Shown here in pieces: positions 24,203 to 35,379 of a DNA stretch of 64,000 nucleotides. The notes under the pieces were generated by a model that was not told where the DNA came from, did not search any database, and was given only the letters and a program-made list of their open reading frames with translations. Made by a program: the position numbers and the translations under genes. The stretch comes from Aralia elata (Eukaryota > Streptophyta > Magnoliopsida > Apiales > Araliaceae), in the NCBI GenBank assembly GCA_034770075.1, contig CM068377.1, positions 70,472,358 to 70,536,357 of the forward strand, written 5' to 3'. The number at the start of each line of letters is the position of its first letter. Positions within the stretch are counted from its first letter, which is position 1.

Positions 24203-26352
24203 GATTTTTCAAGGTTTTTATGGGTTTTATTCTTAAAAACAAAAGATCAAGCTTTTGCAGAATTTGAAAAACTCATAAAGAATCTTAAAACAAAGCACAA
24301 CCTAAAGTTAATCGATATAAGGAGTGACCACGATGGTGAGTTTGGAAAAGACTTTATACCATACTGCAATGAGAAGGGTATTACACATGAGTTTTCAGCT
24401 CCAAGAATGCCACAACAAAATGGAGTGATGGAACTTAAAAATCGTACTTTCTAGGAAACAGCTAGAACTCTACTTCAAGAAAGTAAACTGCCTGAAAAAT
24501 TCTGGGCAGAGGCTATAAGTACTGCATGTTACATTTTAAATGGAGTACTAATTAGACCAATTTTATTGAAAACACCATATGAGTTACTAAACAAGAGGAA
24601 TCCTAATATTAGCTATTTTAAAGTGTTTGGTGCTAAATGTTTTGTTTTAAATACTCATGGAAATCTTGGTAAATTAGATGCAAAATCAATCGAAGCTATT
24701 TTTCTTGGATATTCAGTGCATAGTAAGGCATATATGGTTTATAATCTTGATAAATAAAAAGTTGAAGAATCTGTGCATGTAATCTTTGATGAATTTAACT
24801 TTGATCTGTCAAAGGAAGAGAATGAGAATTCTGTAGGAAAAGAGAACCTGAATCGTGGAAATCAAACAGCTCAATCCAGACAGCTTAACACGTCTACATC
24901 AGAAGGAAAAACAGATGAACCAGGAAAACAGACAGATGATATCAGAAAGCCTGGCCCGTCTGTTTTAGAAGAAAACTCAAATATGCAGACACCCAAATCC
25001 AGACAGCTCGACCTGTCTACTTTAGAAGAAAAGACAGACGAACATTCAGAAGCAGAAACAGATATACCAGAGCCTGAACCTAAAGAGCAAATGACCACTG
25101 CCAGACTTCCTAGATTGTCCAAAATTGTGAGAAATCATCCTCCAAATCTGATAATAGGTGATCCCAACACTTGGATGAACACAAGAAGGAAAATAAGAAA
25201 TTATTGTGCATTTTCATCCTTTCTTTCTCAAATAGAACCACAAAATGTCAAGGAAGCAATTCAAGATGAGAATTGTATTGCCATGCAGGAAGAATTAAAC
25301 CAATTCGAAAGGTGTCAGGTATGGGAACTCGTTAAACCTCCTAAAGATGCATCTATAATTGGTACAAAATGGGTGTTTAACTTGATGAAAATGGCATAAT
25401 AACTAGAAACAAAGCTAGATTAGTAGCACAAGGTTACAATCAACAGGAAGGTATAGATTATGAAGAAACCTTTGCCCATGTTGCAAGGTTGGAGGCGATA
25501 AGAATTCTTCTAGCCTATGCATGCTATAGACAATTTAAATTATATCAAATGGATGTGAAAAGTGCATTTTTAAATGGTTATTTAAATGAAGAAGTGTATG
25601 TTAATCAACCACTAGGAAGTGAATATGAAAAATATCGACATTATGTGTTTGAATTAAAAAAGGCTTTGTATGGATTAAAACAGGCTGTAAGAGCCTAGTA
25701 AGAAAGGTTAAGCAAGTTTTTATTAGACAATGGTTTTAATCGCGATAAAATTGACTCCACTCTTTTTATTAAAACCAAAAATAAGGGCTTATTAATTATT
25801 CAAATTTATGTTGATGATATAATTTTTGGTGCTACTAATAACTCTTTGTGCGAGTGGTTTTCCCAATGTATGCATAACGAATTTGATATGAGCCTTATGG
25901 GTGATTTAAACTACTTCTTGGGACTCCACATCAAACAAACCGATGAAGGGATCCACATTCACTAATTGAAATATATAAACGAGTTATTAAAAAGATTTAG
26001 TTTTGAAAATACCAAAACAAAGGCAACCCCAATGAGCACAACTGTCAAGTTAACAACTGATGCTACAGGTAAAGATGCTGAGGTAACCATGTATAGAGGT
26101 ATGATTGGTTGTTTACTTTATTTAATAGCATCTAGATCAGATGTTATGTATAGTGTATATTTATGTGCTAGATTTCAGGCTCAACCAAAAGAGTCCCATC
26201 TTAAAGTCGTAAAAAGAATTTTTAAATACTTAGCTGGTACAATTAATTATAGTTTCTTTTATCTTGTATCTTCAAGCTTTGAACTCATTGGGTACTCAGA
26301 TGCAGATTATACAGGATACCAAGTTGATAGAAAAAGCACAAGTGGAGTTTGT
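24203..26352 (+). pseudogene. pol: E6 pol: integrase, reverse transcriptase, RNase H start
   Basis: Integrase from DFSRFLWVLFLKTKDQAF with DIRSDHDGEFGKDF and APRMPQQNGVMELKNRT; a long acidic linker (24773-25130) with an internal duplication; RT with NKARLVAQGYNQQEGIDYEE, YQMDVKSAFLNGYLNEEVYV and active site IYVDDIIFGATN near 25806; RNase H entry GYSDADYTGYQVDRKSTSGVC. Lesions: TAG at 24452-24454, TAA near 24755, a frameshift near 25385, TAG where Trp is expected near 25696, and TAA near 25964. E7 splits it after SGVC. Confidence 0.92.
24873..25062 (+). repeat. In-frame tandem duplication in E6 integrase-RT linker
   Basis: AATCCAGACAGCT starts at 24873 and again at 24996, 123 bp or 41 codons apart; the encoded segments SRQLNTSTSEGKTDE and SRQLDLSTLEEKTDE are clearly related. 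Confidence 0.8.
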
Positions 26353-26857
26353 TGATGAGTGGATTTTATACATATGAATTGAGTACATTTGACTTGATGA
26401 TTTGTTAGTTTTCGAGTATTTTCTATTCATTTTTATGTGTTTTTATGTTTTTATGTAGGAATTGAAGTTGGAAGTCATTTGGTTGTATTATAGCTAAATT
26501 GGAGCTATTTGGTTGCATTTTAGTCAAATTAGAGAAGCATTGCAATTTTCAGCTTTTAGGAATATTGACTTTCGCAGTTTTAATGGAGGATTGGATAGTG
26601 TTAGAATTTCGGGAAGAGAAAATGGTCTTCATAAAGTTGTAGAGGATGTCTTAAGCTTTCCAGAAATATATGGTTTGTAAAATTTCAAGTGCGTTTGGGT
26701 CTCCAACAGTATGTCAAAGTAAAGCTAGTTGGAGTTGGAGTCTTGTACGGAAATCTTTTGGTAAAATGGTCATAACTTTTTATCCCGGAGGAGTTACGGG
26801 ACGAGCCACCTGTCAAAACGAAGCTAAAAAAATTTTCTACGTGGGCAGAGGTTGTGC

Positions 26858-26940
26858 GTCGCGGCTTTCAATAAGGTGCGCCATGACGCTTGAGTGAAAG
26901 CCGCGGCGCCGATTTGGAGAGTTACGACTCTTGTCGAGCT
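26858..26940. repeat. Palindrome array in E7 5' LTR (decayed)
   Basis: GCCGCGGC-related units at 26858, 26880, 26900, 26921 and 26933; steps 22, 20, 21 and 12 bp. Only the 26900 copy is a perfect 8-bp palindrome; most others show C-to-T or G-to-A changes relative to the 3' LTR copy. Confidence 0.8.
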
Positions 26941-27036
26941 GGAGCGGATTTTTGCTGAATTTTTCACTTCTAATTGACGTGGGGCTTGCCACATTAATTT
27001 CTAATTGGATTATATGCTTGCCAAGCTACATAGAGG

Positions 27037-27046
27037 CTATAAATAC
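27037..27046 (+). promoter_or_regulatory. E7 5' LTR TATA box
   Basis: CTATAAATAC about 100 bp downstream of the array, followed by ATTAGGGTT. Confidence 0.7.
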
Positions 27047-27988
27047 ACATAAAATTAGGGTTACAAAAGAGAACACATCTAGGGTTAGCAAGCAAGAGGA
27101 AGCAAGCATTATTCAGCAGATATCTTTCAAGAGAAGAGGAAGAAGACGGAAGATCAAGATTTGGAGTATTCAAGCGGAAGCCATGCTACAGATTCTTTCT
27201 CTTACCCTTCTTTTAGACTCTTATACTTTCAATTGATGATGAATAATTTGATGTTGCCCTTTTTTTTATTCATGAACTAAATTCTTATTCGAGATTGCAA
27301 TGGAACCCGATGATTAGATTTAATTAATTTATTCTCTATTTGATTATGATCAATTGTATGCAAGATTATTTAACATATTTTGTATTTCGTTCAATAATTG
27401 TGTGGCCAATAATTAATCTATCGATTTAGATGATATAGGAATGTTGATTCTAGATTGGGTGTGGAATATGATACATGTGTTAGATTTATTATTCTAAGGA
27501 GTGAATATCCAATTTGCAAGAGGGATAGAAATATACCTAATTATCGCATGAACTTGTATAAGAATTGGTGAATATTGTTTCATTGTTAATTATTCACATA
27601 GGATATAGTGAATTAATTAGGAATGAAGACACTTATTTAATTTAGGAATAAGTTAGATAAATACTTATGAATTCTTGATTAGCAAATTGCAACAAATGAC
27701 TAATTAAATAGGGAGTGAAACATTGGGAACTTCATCGGGGAAAATTGTAATCTTCATATTTTAATTTCATAGTTATATTCGTAGTTTCTTCGTTAATTAA
27801 TTTCGATAATCTTGGTGAATTCATTTGTTTAAATAGAATTGGGTTAATCAATGGTTGATAATTGGAATGATTAATTAATTTACTAGATTATTCCTCGTGG
27901 GATCGACAACTCTACTTTCACTTTATAACTTGTGGACCGCGTATACTTGCACGTAAATTGCTAGTATAGATTTAGCTTAACAAGTTTT

Positions 27989-28006
27989 TGGCGCCATTGC
28001 CGGGGA
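27989..28006 (+). other. E7 primer-binding site (tRNA-Asp type)
   Basis: TGGCGCCATTGCCGGGGA, 6 bp after the LTR; one difference from the E3 site. Confidence 0.93.
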
Positions 28007-28123
28007 ATAATTCTAGTAATTAATTTTCTTTATTTCTAATATCAATTACAATTAATCTAATTTTAATTTAAACATAAATTTTTGTTTTGTTTCTTTTATA
28101 GGTACTCTTGATATTACTTCATA

Positions 28124-29480
28124 ATGCAAAATTTAGAGAATATGATTACAAAAGAACAAAAAGCATTACAAGATTATGTTGTGCCTTTAGTGATGAATAT
28201 TCAATCGAGCATTCGAAGACCTGCGATTCAAGCTAATAGTTTTGAGATACAGCCAGGCATGATACAGATGATCCAAAGTTCAGTACAGTTTGGGGGTTCA
28301 CCTAGTGATGATCCGAACGAATATTTAATTAATTTTTTGGAGATCTGTGATAAATGCAAGTATGAAGGAGTAACTGAGGATGCAATCAAACTGAGACTTT
28401 TCCCTTTCACACTTCATGGTAAGGCGAAAAGTTGGTTATATTGCTACCAGCAGGTTCAATCTCTACTTGGCTTGATCTTACACAAAATTTTTTGGCTAAG
28501 TTCTTTCCATTAGCTAAAACAAAGTTAAGGAAGGATATCACAATGTTTGCCCAATTAGACTCCGAATCTCTATATAAAGCATGGGAAAGATTTAAGGAAC
28601 TACTTAGGAAATGTCCACACCATGACATTCCAAGGTGGTTGCAAATTTAGACTTTTTACAATAGTTTGAAGGATACGATGCGAACCAACATCGATGCAGC
28701 CGCAGGTGGAACTTTAATGGAAAAGAATTGTGATGAAGCATATGAATTATTGGAGATAATGGCAAACAATAATTACCAATGGCCCACAACAAGAAATACT
28801 CAAATAGGGACTATGGGAGTGAATCAATTTGTTGTAATTTCGGCATTGGTAGAGCAAGTATCGGCCTTAGCGAAGAAATTAGATTCTTTTGGATCTCAGT
28901 CGATGCAGAATGTATTGATGGTATGTGATATTTGTGTAGAAAATCATGTGAAGGAAAAATGTGCCATTAAGGTTGAGTTAGTGCATTATATTGGAGAATT
29001 CAACAGGCAAAACAATCATAATCGTAACAACAGTGATTAAGGATGGAGAATGAGCAATTTCAAGGGCAATGTGCTTTCCAGCAAGAACAAAAGTCAACAA
29101 TGGAGGAGATGTTATCAAAGTACATAGCGCAAAGTAAGGCGAGAATGTCTAAGGTGGAAAGGCAACTGGATCATATTGTCACTAACATGAATTGTCGACC
29201 ACAAAGTTTTTTAGTTAATAATGTGGAGAAAGATTACAAATCTGATGAGAAAGAGCAATGTCAGGCTATAGTGTTACGAAGTGGAAAAGAATTACCCAAG
29301 GCAGATAACAAGACTGCAATTGATGATGTATACATTGATAAAGAATTAGATGAGGAAGAAGTCAACAAGGAAAAGAAGCAAGAAAAGAAGGAAGATAATC
29401 CACAAGTCGAAGAAGAAATAGGAAAACAGATGCAAAGGATGCTTCCAATTCCTTTTCCGCAGATTGCAAAAGCAAAAAGT
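28124..29480 (+). pseudogene. E7 gag, broken
   Basis: From ATG 28124. Homologous to E1 gag: RPAIQANSFEIQPGMIQMIQ, LYKAWERFKELLRKCPHHD, NIDAAAGGTLMEKN. Zinc knuckle CDICVENHVKEKC (C-x2-C-x3-H-x4-C) near 28926-28964. Lesions: a frameshift near 28440, TAG near 28648, and TAA near 29038 plus a frameshift. The Asn/Gln-rich segment of E1 is shorter here. The frame ends in a Lys/Glu-rich stretch (29300-29430) before protease. Confidence 0.9.
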
Positions 29481-30296
29481 GGATAACCAGTTTGCAAAAT
29501 TCCTTAAGGTATTTAAAAAACTCCACATCAATATACCATTTGCAGAAGCTTTAGAGAAAATGCCAAGCTACATAAAGTTTATGAAAGAAATTTTATCAAA
29601 GAAAATGAAGTTAGGCGAGTTCGAGACAGTGGCACTAACGGAGGAGTGCAGTGCAATATTACAAAAGAAGGTACCACCAAAACTTAAAGATCTGGGTAGC
29701 TTCAATATTCCATGCACCATCGGGAGCCAATTTGTCGGAAAAGCCTTGTGTGATCTAGGAGTAAGTATCAATTTAATGCCTCTATCTGTTTATCGGCAGC
29801 TTGGATTGAAAGAAGCAAAACCTACAAATGTGACCTTGCAATTGGCGGATAGGTCAGTTACTTATCCTCGAGGTATTATGGAAGATGTGTTGGTTAAAGT
29901 GGACAAATTTATCTTCCCGACAGATGTTATCATTTTAGATTTTGAAGAGGATCGAGATATACCTTCATTCTTGGGCGACCATTTTTAGCCACAGGTAGAA
30001 CTATCATCGATGTGCAGAAAGGCGAGCTGACTATGAGAGTCCAAGATGAAGAGATGACATTCAAGGTTTTCAAAGCAATTAAGATCCCAAGTGGTCATGA
30101 AGAATGTTTTCGGATCAATGCAGTTGTAGGTGTACTCAAGGATGAAGCAGATAGGAAAAGTTTGATTCAAATGAACGAGGCGGATCAATTCAAGTTTAGG
30201 GGTTTTCAATCTTGTGAGAAAGTCAAGCAGTATAAGGATAAGACCAAGCGTGAGATTGTGAAGTGGTTCATCAAGCATAAATTTGATCCGGGTTGA
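29464..30296 (+). pseudogene. E7 protease fused to integrase C-terminus
   Basis: Protease region KVPPKLKDLGSFNIPCTIG, then CDLGVSINLMPLSVY (DLGAS in E1; Ala changed to Val), with a frameshift at about 29975-29985. Sequence continues as the post-protease segment (MQKGELTMRVQDEEMTFKVF) and jumps near 30150 to the integrase tail (MNEADQFKFRG ... VKWFIKHKFDPG), which aligns to the E1 region ending RKFEPG. RT, RNase H and the integrase catalytic core have been cut out. The joined frame is open across the junction. Confidence 0.88.
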
Positions 30297-31641
30297 AGAA
30301 GTCAGGTTGATGACTATAAATTAAGCGTTATTCGGAGGCAACCCAAAAGTTTTGATTTTCTTTATTTTATTGCATCTTTATTAATAATTAATAGATTTAT
30401 CGTCAAATTGTAGGATTTACATTTTAGGTAGCAACATGTTTGATGTGATTTGAATAATTAATAATTGCAAGTTATGTGAGGATCTCAGGTACCTTGTAGA
30501 AACAACACAAAAGGGAAGGCTCAACATCTAGGGCTACGAAAGAGTATAATAGGTCGACACAGAGGAGGAGGATGACGACGGTAACCTGGTCGACGAGGAA
30601 GATGATGATTGAGACCCCTAGGGAAGTCCTTTTGTTTTAATTCTTCCTATTTATTTTAACATTGAGGATAATGTAATTTTTAAATTTGGGGGTATTTGGT
30701 ACTTGAGACTTTACATTTGTATGTTAGTTGCATATTAGTAAAAAAAAAATTAATTTTATTGGTGAATTTGTGATGGTCAATGATAAGAAATGATGAAATT
30801 TTGTTAAACTTTGGTAAAATTTTGAATCATGCATTAGTTTGAGTATTTTGACCTAGAAGTTGATTTTACTTTAGTCGTGATCCACTGTTCTATAAAGTCA
30901 CTTACATCTTGTTGTTCAGTTGATTGTGTCTTTAGAGAGATTATGTAGTTGAATAGTTGTGAGAGGAATTGTTGAGACCCTAGGAACTTATTTCAAGTTC
31001 AATTAAAGCGAAGATAGGCTTTCATTTAAGTTTGGGGGAAATATGGGAAAATAATGGAAAAATAGAAATTTTATCCTTCCGTGAAATATTGTGAGGTGGG
31101 TTGAGATTGAGCTTAAAAGCGCACTCCCCGATAAATACAGGAACGAGATGGAGTATAAGATGCACTCGTTCAATTAAATATGAGAAGGAGCATAAAATAC
31201 ACTCACCAAATGAAAAAAAAATGATGAGAAAAAGAAAATGTGGGAAGAAAATGGTTAGAAGAATCCCTTGATACCCCCGGTTTTTATGAAGTTTGTTTTT
31301 GTTGAAATTGATGTTGTAAATAAGATTTCGGGGTTGATAATGATCTCCTTTTATTAACTGTTTAGTTATTTGATCTTGTCTTCTGTGTGATTAGCTTGAA
31401 CAGTTAGTACACACACACATACACTTTTTAGGGATCATGATTATTGTGAAATTAATGACTAAGTTGAACTGTTAAGTTCTGCATGATTTGGTTTTGCTGA
31501 GAGTTGGTTATATGGGATCTTTGAGGCCATGTTTCAGATTCATGTTATTTGCTTGCTTAGTTTAGTATGCATATTAGTTAGTTAGTTTTTAGTTTTAGTT
31601 GTTTTTCTTGAGGACAAACAAAGATTCAAGTTTGAGATATT
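30297..31641 (+). other. E7 3' region with envelope-like acidic tail
   Basis: No intact gene. 30556-30612 encodes an acidic stretch ending EEDDD and a stop, like the end of the E1 envelope-like ORF, so most of that ORF is deleted too. Polypurine-like motifs lie near 30686 and 31028-31040. Three GAGCRTAAAA-NN-CACTC-like units start at 31109, 31151 and 31188. The true tract (CAAGTTTGAGATATT, decayed) ends at 31641. Confidence 0.7.
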
Positions 31642-33266
31642 TGATGAGTGGGTTTTATACCTATGAATTGAGTACATTTGACTTGATAATTTGTGAGTTT
31701 TCGAGTAATTTCTTTTCATTTTTATGTGTTTTTATGTTTTTATGTAGGAATTGAAGTTGAAAGTCATTTGGTTGTATTTTAGCTAAATTGGAGCTATTTG
31801 GTTGCACTTTAGTCAAATTAGAGAAGCATTGCAATTTTCAGCTTTTAGGAATATTGACCTTCGGAGCTTTAATGGAGGATTGGATGGTGTTAGAATTTTG
31901 GGAAGAGAAAATGGTCTTCATAAAGTTGTAGAGGATGTCTTAAGCTTTCCAGAAATGTATGGTTTGAAAAATTCCAAATGCGTTTGGGTCTCCAACAGTA
32001 TGTCAAAGTAAAGCTAGTTGGAGTCTTGTACAGACATCTTTTGGTAAAATGGCCATAACGTTTTATCCGGGAGGAGTTACGGAACGAGCCACTTGTCAAA
32101 ACGAAGCTAACAAAATTTTCTACATGGATAGAGGTTGTGTGCCACGGCTTTTAATAAGGTGCGCCGCGGCACTTGAGTGAAAGCTGCGGCGTCGGTTTGG
32201 AGAGCCGCGACTCTTGCCGCGTTGGAGCAGATTTTTGTTGAATTTTTCACTTCTAATTGACTTGGGGCTTGCCACATTAATTTCTAATTGGATTATATGT
32301 TTTCCAAGCAACATAGAGGCTATAAATACACATAAAATTAGGGTTACAAAAGAGAACACATCTAGGGTTAGCAAGAGAGAGGAGGCAAGAATTATTCAAC
32401 AGATATCTTTTAGGAGAAGAGGAAGAAGACGGAAGATCAAGATTTGGAGTATTCAAGCGGAAGCCGTGCTACAGATTCTTTCTCTTACCCTTCTTTTAGA
32501 CTTTTGTACTTTCAATTGATGATGAATAATGTGATGTTACACTTTTTCTTATTCATGAACTAAATTCTTATTCGAGATTGCAATGGAACCCGATGATTAG
32601 ATTTTATTAATTTATTCTCTATTTGATTATGATCAATTGTATGCAAAATTATTTAACATATTTTGTATTTCATTCAATAATTGTGTGGCCAACAATTAAT
32701 CTATCGATCTAGATGATATAGGAATGTTGATTCTAGATTGGGTGTGGAATATGATACATGTGTTGGATTTATTCTTCTAAGGAGTGAATATCGAATTTGC
32801 AAGAGGGATAGGAATATACCTAATTGTCGCATGAACTTGTATAAGAATTGATGAATATTGTTTCATTGTTAATTATTCACATAGGAATATAGTGAATTAG
32901 TTAGGAATGAAGACACTTATTTAATTTAGGAATAAGTTAGATAAATACTTATGAATTCTTGGTTAGCAAATTGCAACAATTGACTAATTAAATAAGGAGT
33001 GAAACATTGGGAACTTCATCGGGGGAAATTATAATCTTGATATTTTAATTTCATAGTTATATTTGTAGTTTCTTCGTTAATCAATTTCGATAATCTTGGT
33101 GAATTTATTTGTTTAAATAGAATTGGGTTAATCAATAGTTGGTAATTGGAATGATTAATTAACTTACTAGATTATTCCTCGTAGGATCGACAACTCTACT
33201 TTCACTTTATTACTTGTGGGCTGTGTATACTTGTACGTAAATTGCTAGTATAGATTTAGCTCAACA
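31642..33266 (+). repeat. E7 3' LTR
   Basis: 1625 bp, TGATGAGTGGGTTTTATACC ... GATTTAGCTCAACA. Pair of 26353-27982. Confidence 0.93.
32141..32223. repeat. Palindrome array in E7 3' LTR
   Basis: GCCGCGGC-type units at 32141 (GCCACGGC), 32163, 32183 (GCTGCGGC), 32204 (GCCGCGAC) and 32216 (GCCGCGTT); steps 22, 20, 21 and 12 bp. Better preserved than the 5' LTR copy. A TATA box (CTATAAATAC, 32320) follows about 100 bp downstream. Confidence 0.85.
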
Positions 33267-33332
33267 CTTGTGAATTTTTAGGTCAAAGCCTTGTGGCTTG
33301 GCACAACAAGAAACAAACATCGGTTGCCTTGT
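33267..33332 (+). pseudogene. E6 RNase H fragment between E7 and S2
   Basis: 66 bp encoding EFLGQSLVAWHNKKQTSVAL, the copia RNase H segment that joins SGVC (26352) to STTEGEYLVAG (35040). Confidence 0.93.
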
Positions 33333-34315
33333 TGTTTGCCTAATTCTATACTAGCAAAATACGTAAGTATACGCAGTCCACAAGTAATATAATGATAAGA
33401 GAGTGTCGAACCCACAAAAAATTATTTAATAATAATTACCAAGTACTAACTCATAATTAAATTAATTTTATTTAAACAATTCGATAATAGTTGTTGCATT
33501 TTGAAAATAAAGTACAAAACTAATCACTAAATACCAAATTGAACTCAAAATAAAAAGGTTTAAGATTATAATTTCCCTTAATGTTTCACTTGAATTAATA
33601 CACTTCTTGTTAAGTTATGTAAATTATTTCGGATTGTTAATTAAGAACTCATCAATATTTATAACCATCTCTCGATGCATCATAAATGAATCAACTTAAA
33701 TCTACAAAGGTTAGAATTAAGGTGAACACCCTAGATAACTAATTCACTATATCTCTATGTGAATTACAATTAAAAAGGATTTTAAGCACAGGTTCCTTAT
33801 CAGATTACGTGCGGCGTATAGGTATATCTCTATCCTAGACATAAATTATGTGTTCCGTCACAATACAGAAAACACAATCACATGCTATTATGATGAGGTC
33901 TAAACTTATAATCCATCTCTCGAGTTCATATAAATTACCACGGTAATTGTTGATCAGACAATTAAGCAATTAATCACAAATCATAATAGACAATCTGATA
34001 ATAATCAACAAAAACTAACAAGGAAGCATATCAATAAAAGCTACGCAAAAAGTTCCATTGTAGTCTTAAAAAGAAATTAGTTCATAACTGAATTAAAATC
34101 CATAATCCACAAGTAAATCATCATCCAAGAATTACAAAATAAAAAGATAAAAGAAGAAAGGAAAAACTCTTTTGAAGCAATCCTTGATATCCTCCTTAGC
34201 CTCCTATCTTGATCTTCCTTCGTGATAATCTCTTGCTTCAAACCTCCAATTCTTCTTCAATTCTAGGGTTAGTAAAAAGTAGCAAGATCTCCATTATTTT
34301 ATGCCTTACATCATG

Positions 34316-34323
34316 TATTTATA
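34316..34323 (-). promoter_or_regulatory. S2 TATA box
   Basis: TATAAATA on the minus strand (CCTATAAATACATG), about 90 bp downstream of the S2 array in transcription direction. Confidence 0.65.
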
Positions 34324-34411
34324 GGTTACAAGTCCAATTTCTAAGCTTAGGAGGAAAAATAATCCAATTTGGAGTAAAAAAAAATGCAAAAACGCGTCAA
34401 AACTAAGCTAA

Positions 34412-34517
34412 GCGCCTCAACCCTTCAAATGGATTGCCTAGACGCTACAATGTAGAATCTTGACAGCCCCCAAGCGCCTAGGCACTTGAAATGAACTAGA
34501 AATGGGCGCCTAGGCGC
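34412..34517. repeat. GC-rich palindrome array in S2
   Basis: Units related to the palindrome GCGCCTAGGCGC start at 34412 (half unit), 34434, 34474 and 34506 (perfect); steps 22, 40 and 32 bp. Confidence 0.85.
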
Positions 34518-35036
34518 TGGCCCCTTTTCTAGAATTTTCTGCTTCGACGTCCATTGGTAAAATGGCCATAACTTTCTCGTCCAAACTCCGATTTAGGCGA
34601 TTCAATACAACTTTCATTCTTTGAGTTTTGAGAGATACGGGCTGGAGCTAGGTTCAAATTAGCCCTGAAGTAGCTGTTATATAAATGACAACTCTAAACT
34701 TTTATCTCTGTTGATATCAAGGCGATAACTTTTGATCCGTGAGGAGTTACAGGATGTACCACCTATCAAATCGAAGCTCTCGACGAGCTCTACAATAAAA
34801 TTCAAATCCCAAGCCATGAACATGCATCCAACTTGGCATTTAAAACCCTTCAATCTCCCTTTCTTGCATTGACTTGCATATTTTACTCCAATAGATGTCC
34901 GGATTGTGTTTCCTTACTTCTTCTTACAAAATAACATATAAATACTATAAATACCTAATACTAACTTATAATACTTTAGAACTCACAAATTATCAAGCCA
35001 AACGTACTCAATTTATAGGTATAAAACCATTCATCA

Positions 35037-35379
35037 CGTATCCACTACAGAAGGTGAATATCTGGTTGCAGGTAGTTGTTGTTCACAAATTTTGTGGATG
35101 ATACGAACCTTACATGATTTTAATGTGATATGTGAAAATGTGCCTATTATGTGTGACAATACTAGTGCAATTGACATATCTAAAAATCCTATGCTTCATT
35201 CTCGTAATAAACATATTGAAGTGAGACATCATTTTCTGAGAGATAATATTGCTAAAGGATTAATTAAATTAGTATTTGTCCCTACTGAACATCAATTGAC
35301 TGACATTTTTACAAAATCTTTAAGCGAAGGGCGTTTCTGCACTTTGAGAAGAGAACGAGGCATGTCTATCTGCTCTTAA
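35037..35379 (+). pseudogene. E6 pol C-terminus (RNase H end)
   Basis: STTEGEYLVAGSCCSQILWM, then MCDNTSAIDISKNPMLHSRN and EHQLTDIFTKSLSEGRF, the C-terminus of copia RNase H, ending at TAA 35377-35379. No lesion in this piece. Confidence 0.93.

Larger units (their letters stand above)
26353..27982 (+). repeat. E7 5' LTR
   Basis: 1630 bp, TGATGAGTGGATTTTATAC ... GATTTAGCTTAACA. Contains a flipped copy of the CATAACTT module, a decayed palindrome array at 26858-26940, and a TATA box at 27038. Confidence 0.93.
26353..33266 (+). mobile_element. E7: internally deleted Athila-type element
   Basis: 6914 bp. Both LTRs, tRNA-Asp primer site and polypurine tract are present, but RT, RNase H and most of integrase are gone. 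Flanks TTTGT (26348-26352) and CTTGT (33267-33271) are a target duplication with one change. LTRs differ by about 14 positions in the first 280 bp. It sits in E6 RNase H. Confidence 0.94.
33333..35036 (-). mobile_element. S2: solo Athila-type LTR in E6
   Basis: 1704 bp, plus-strand ends TGTTTGCCTAATTCTATACTAGC ... CCATTCATCA. The TATACTAGC end matches E7's LTR (GCTAGTATAGATTTAGC), so S2 is a relative in the opposite orientation. Flanks CTTGT and CGTAT agree at three of five positions, fitting an old target duplication. E6 coding sequence continues on both sides. Confidence 0.85.
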
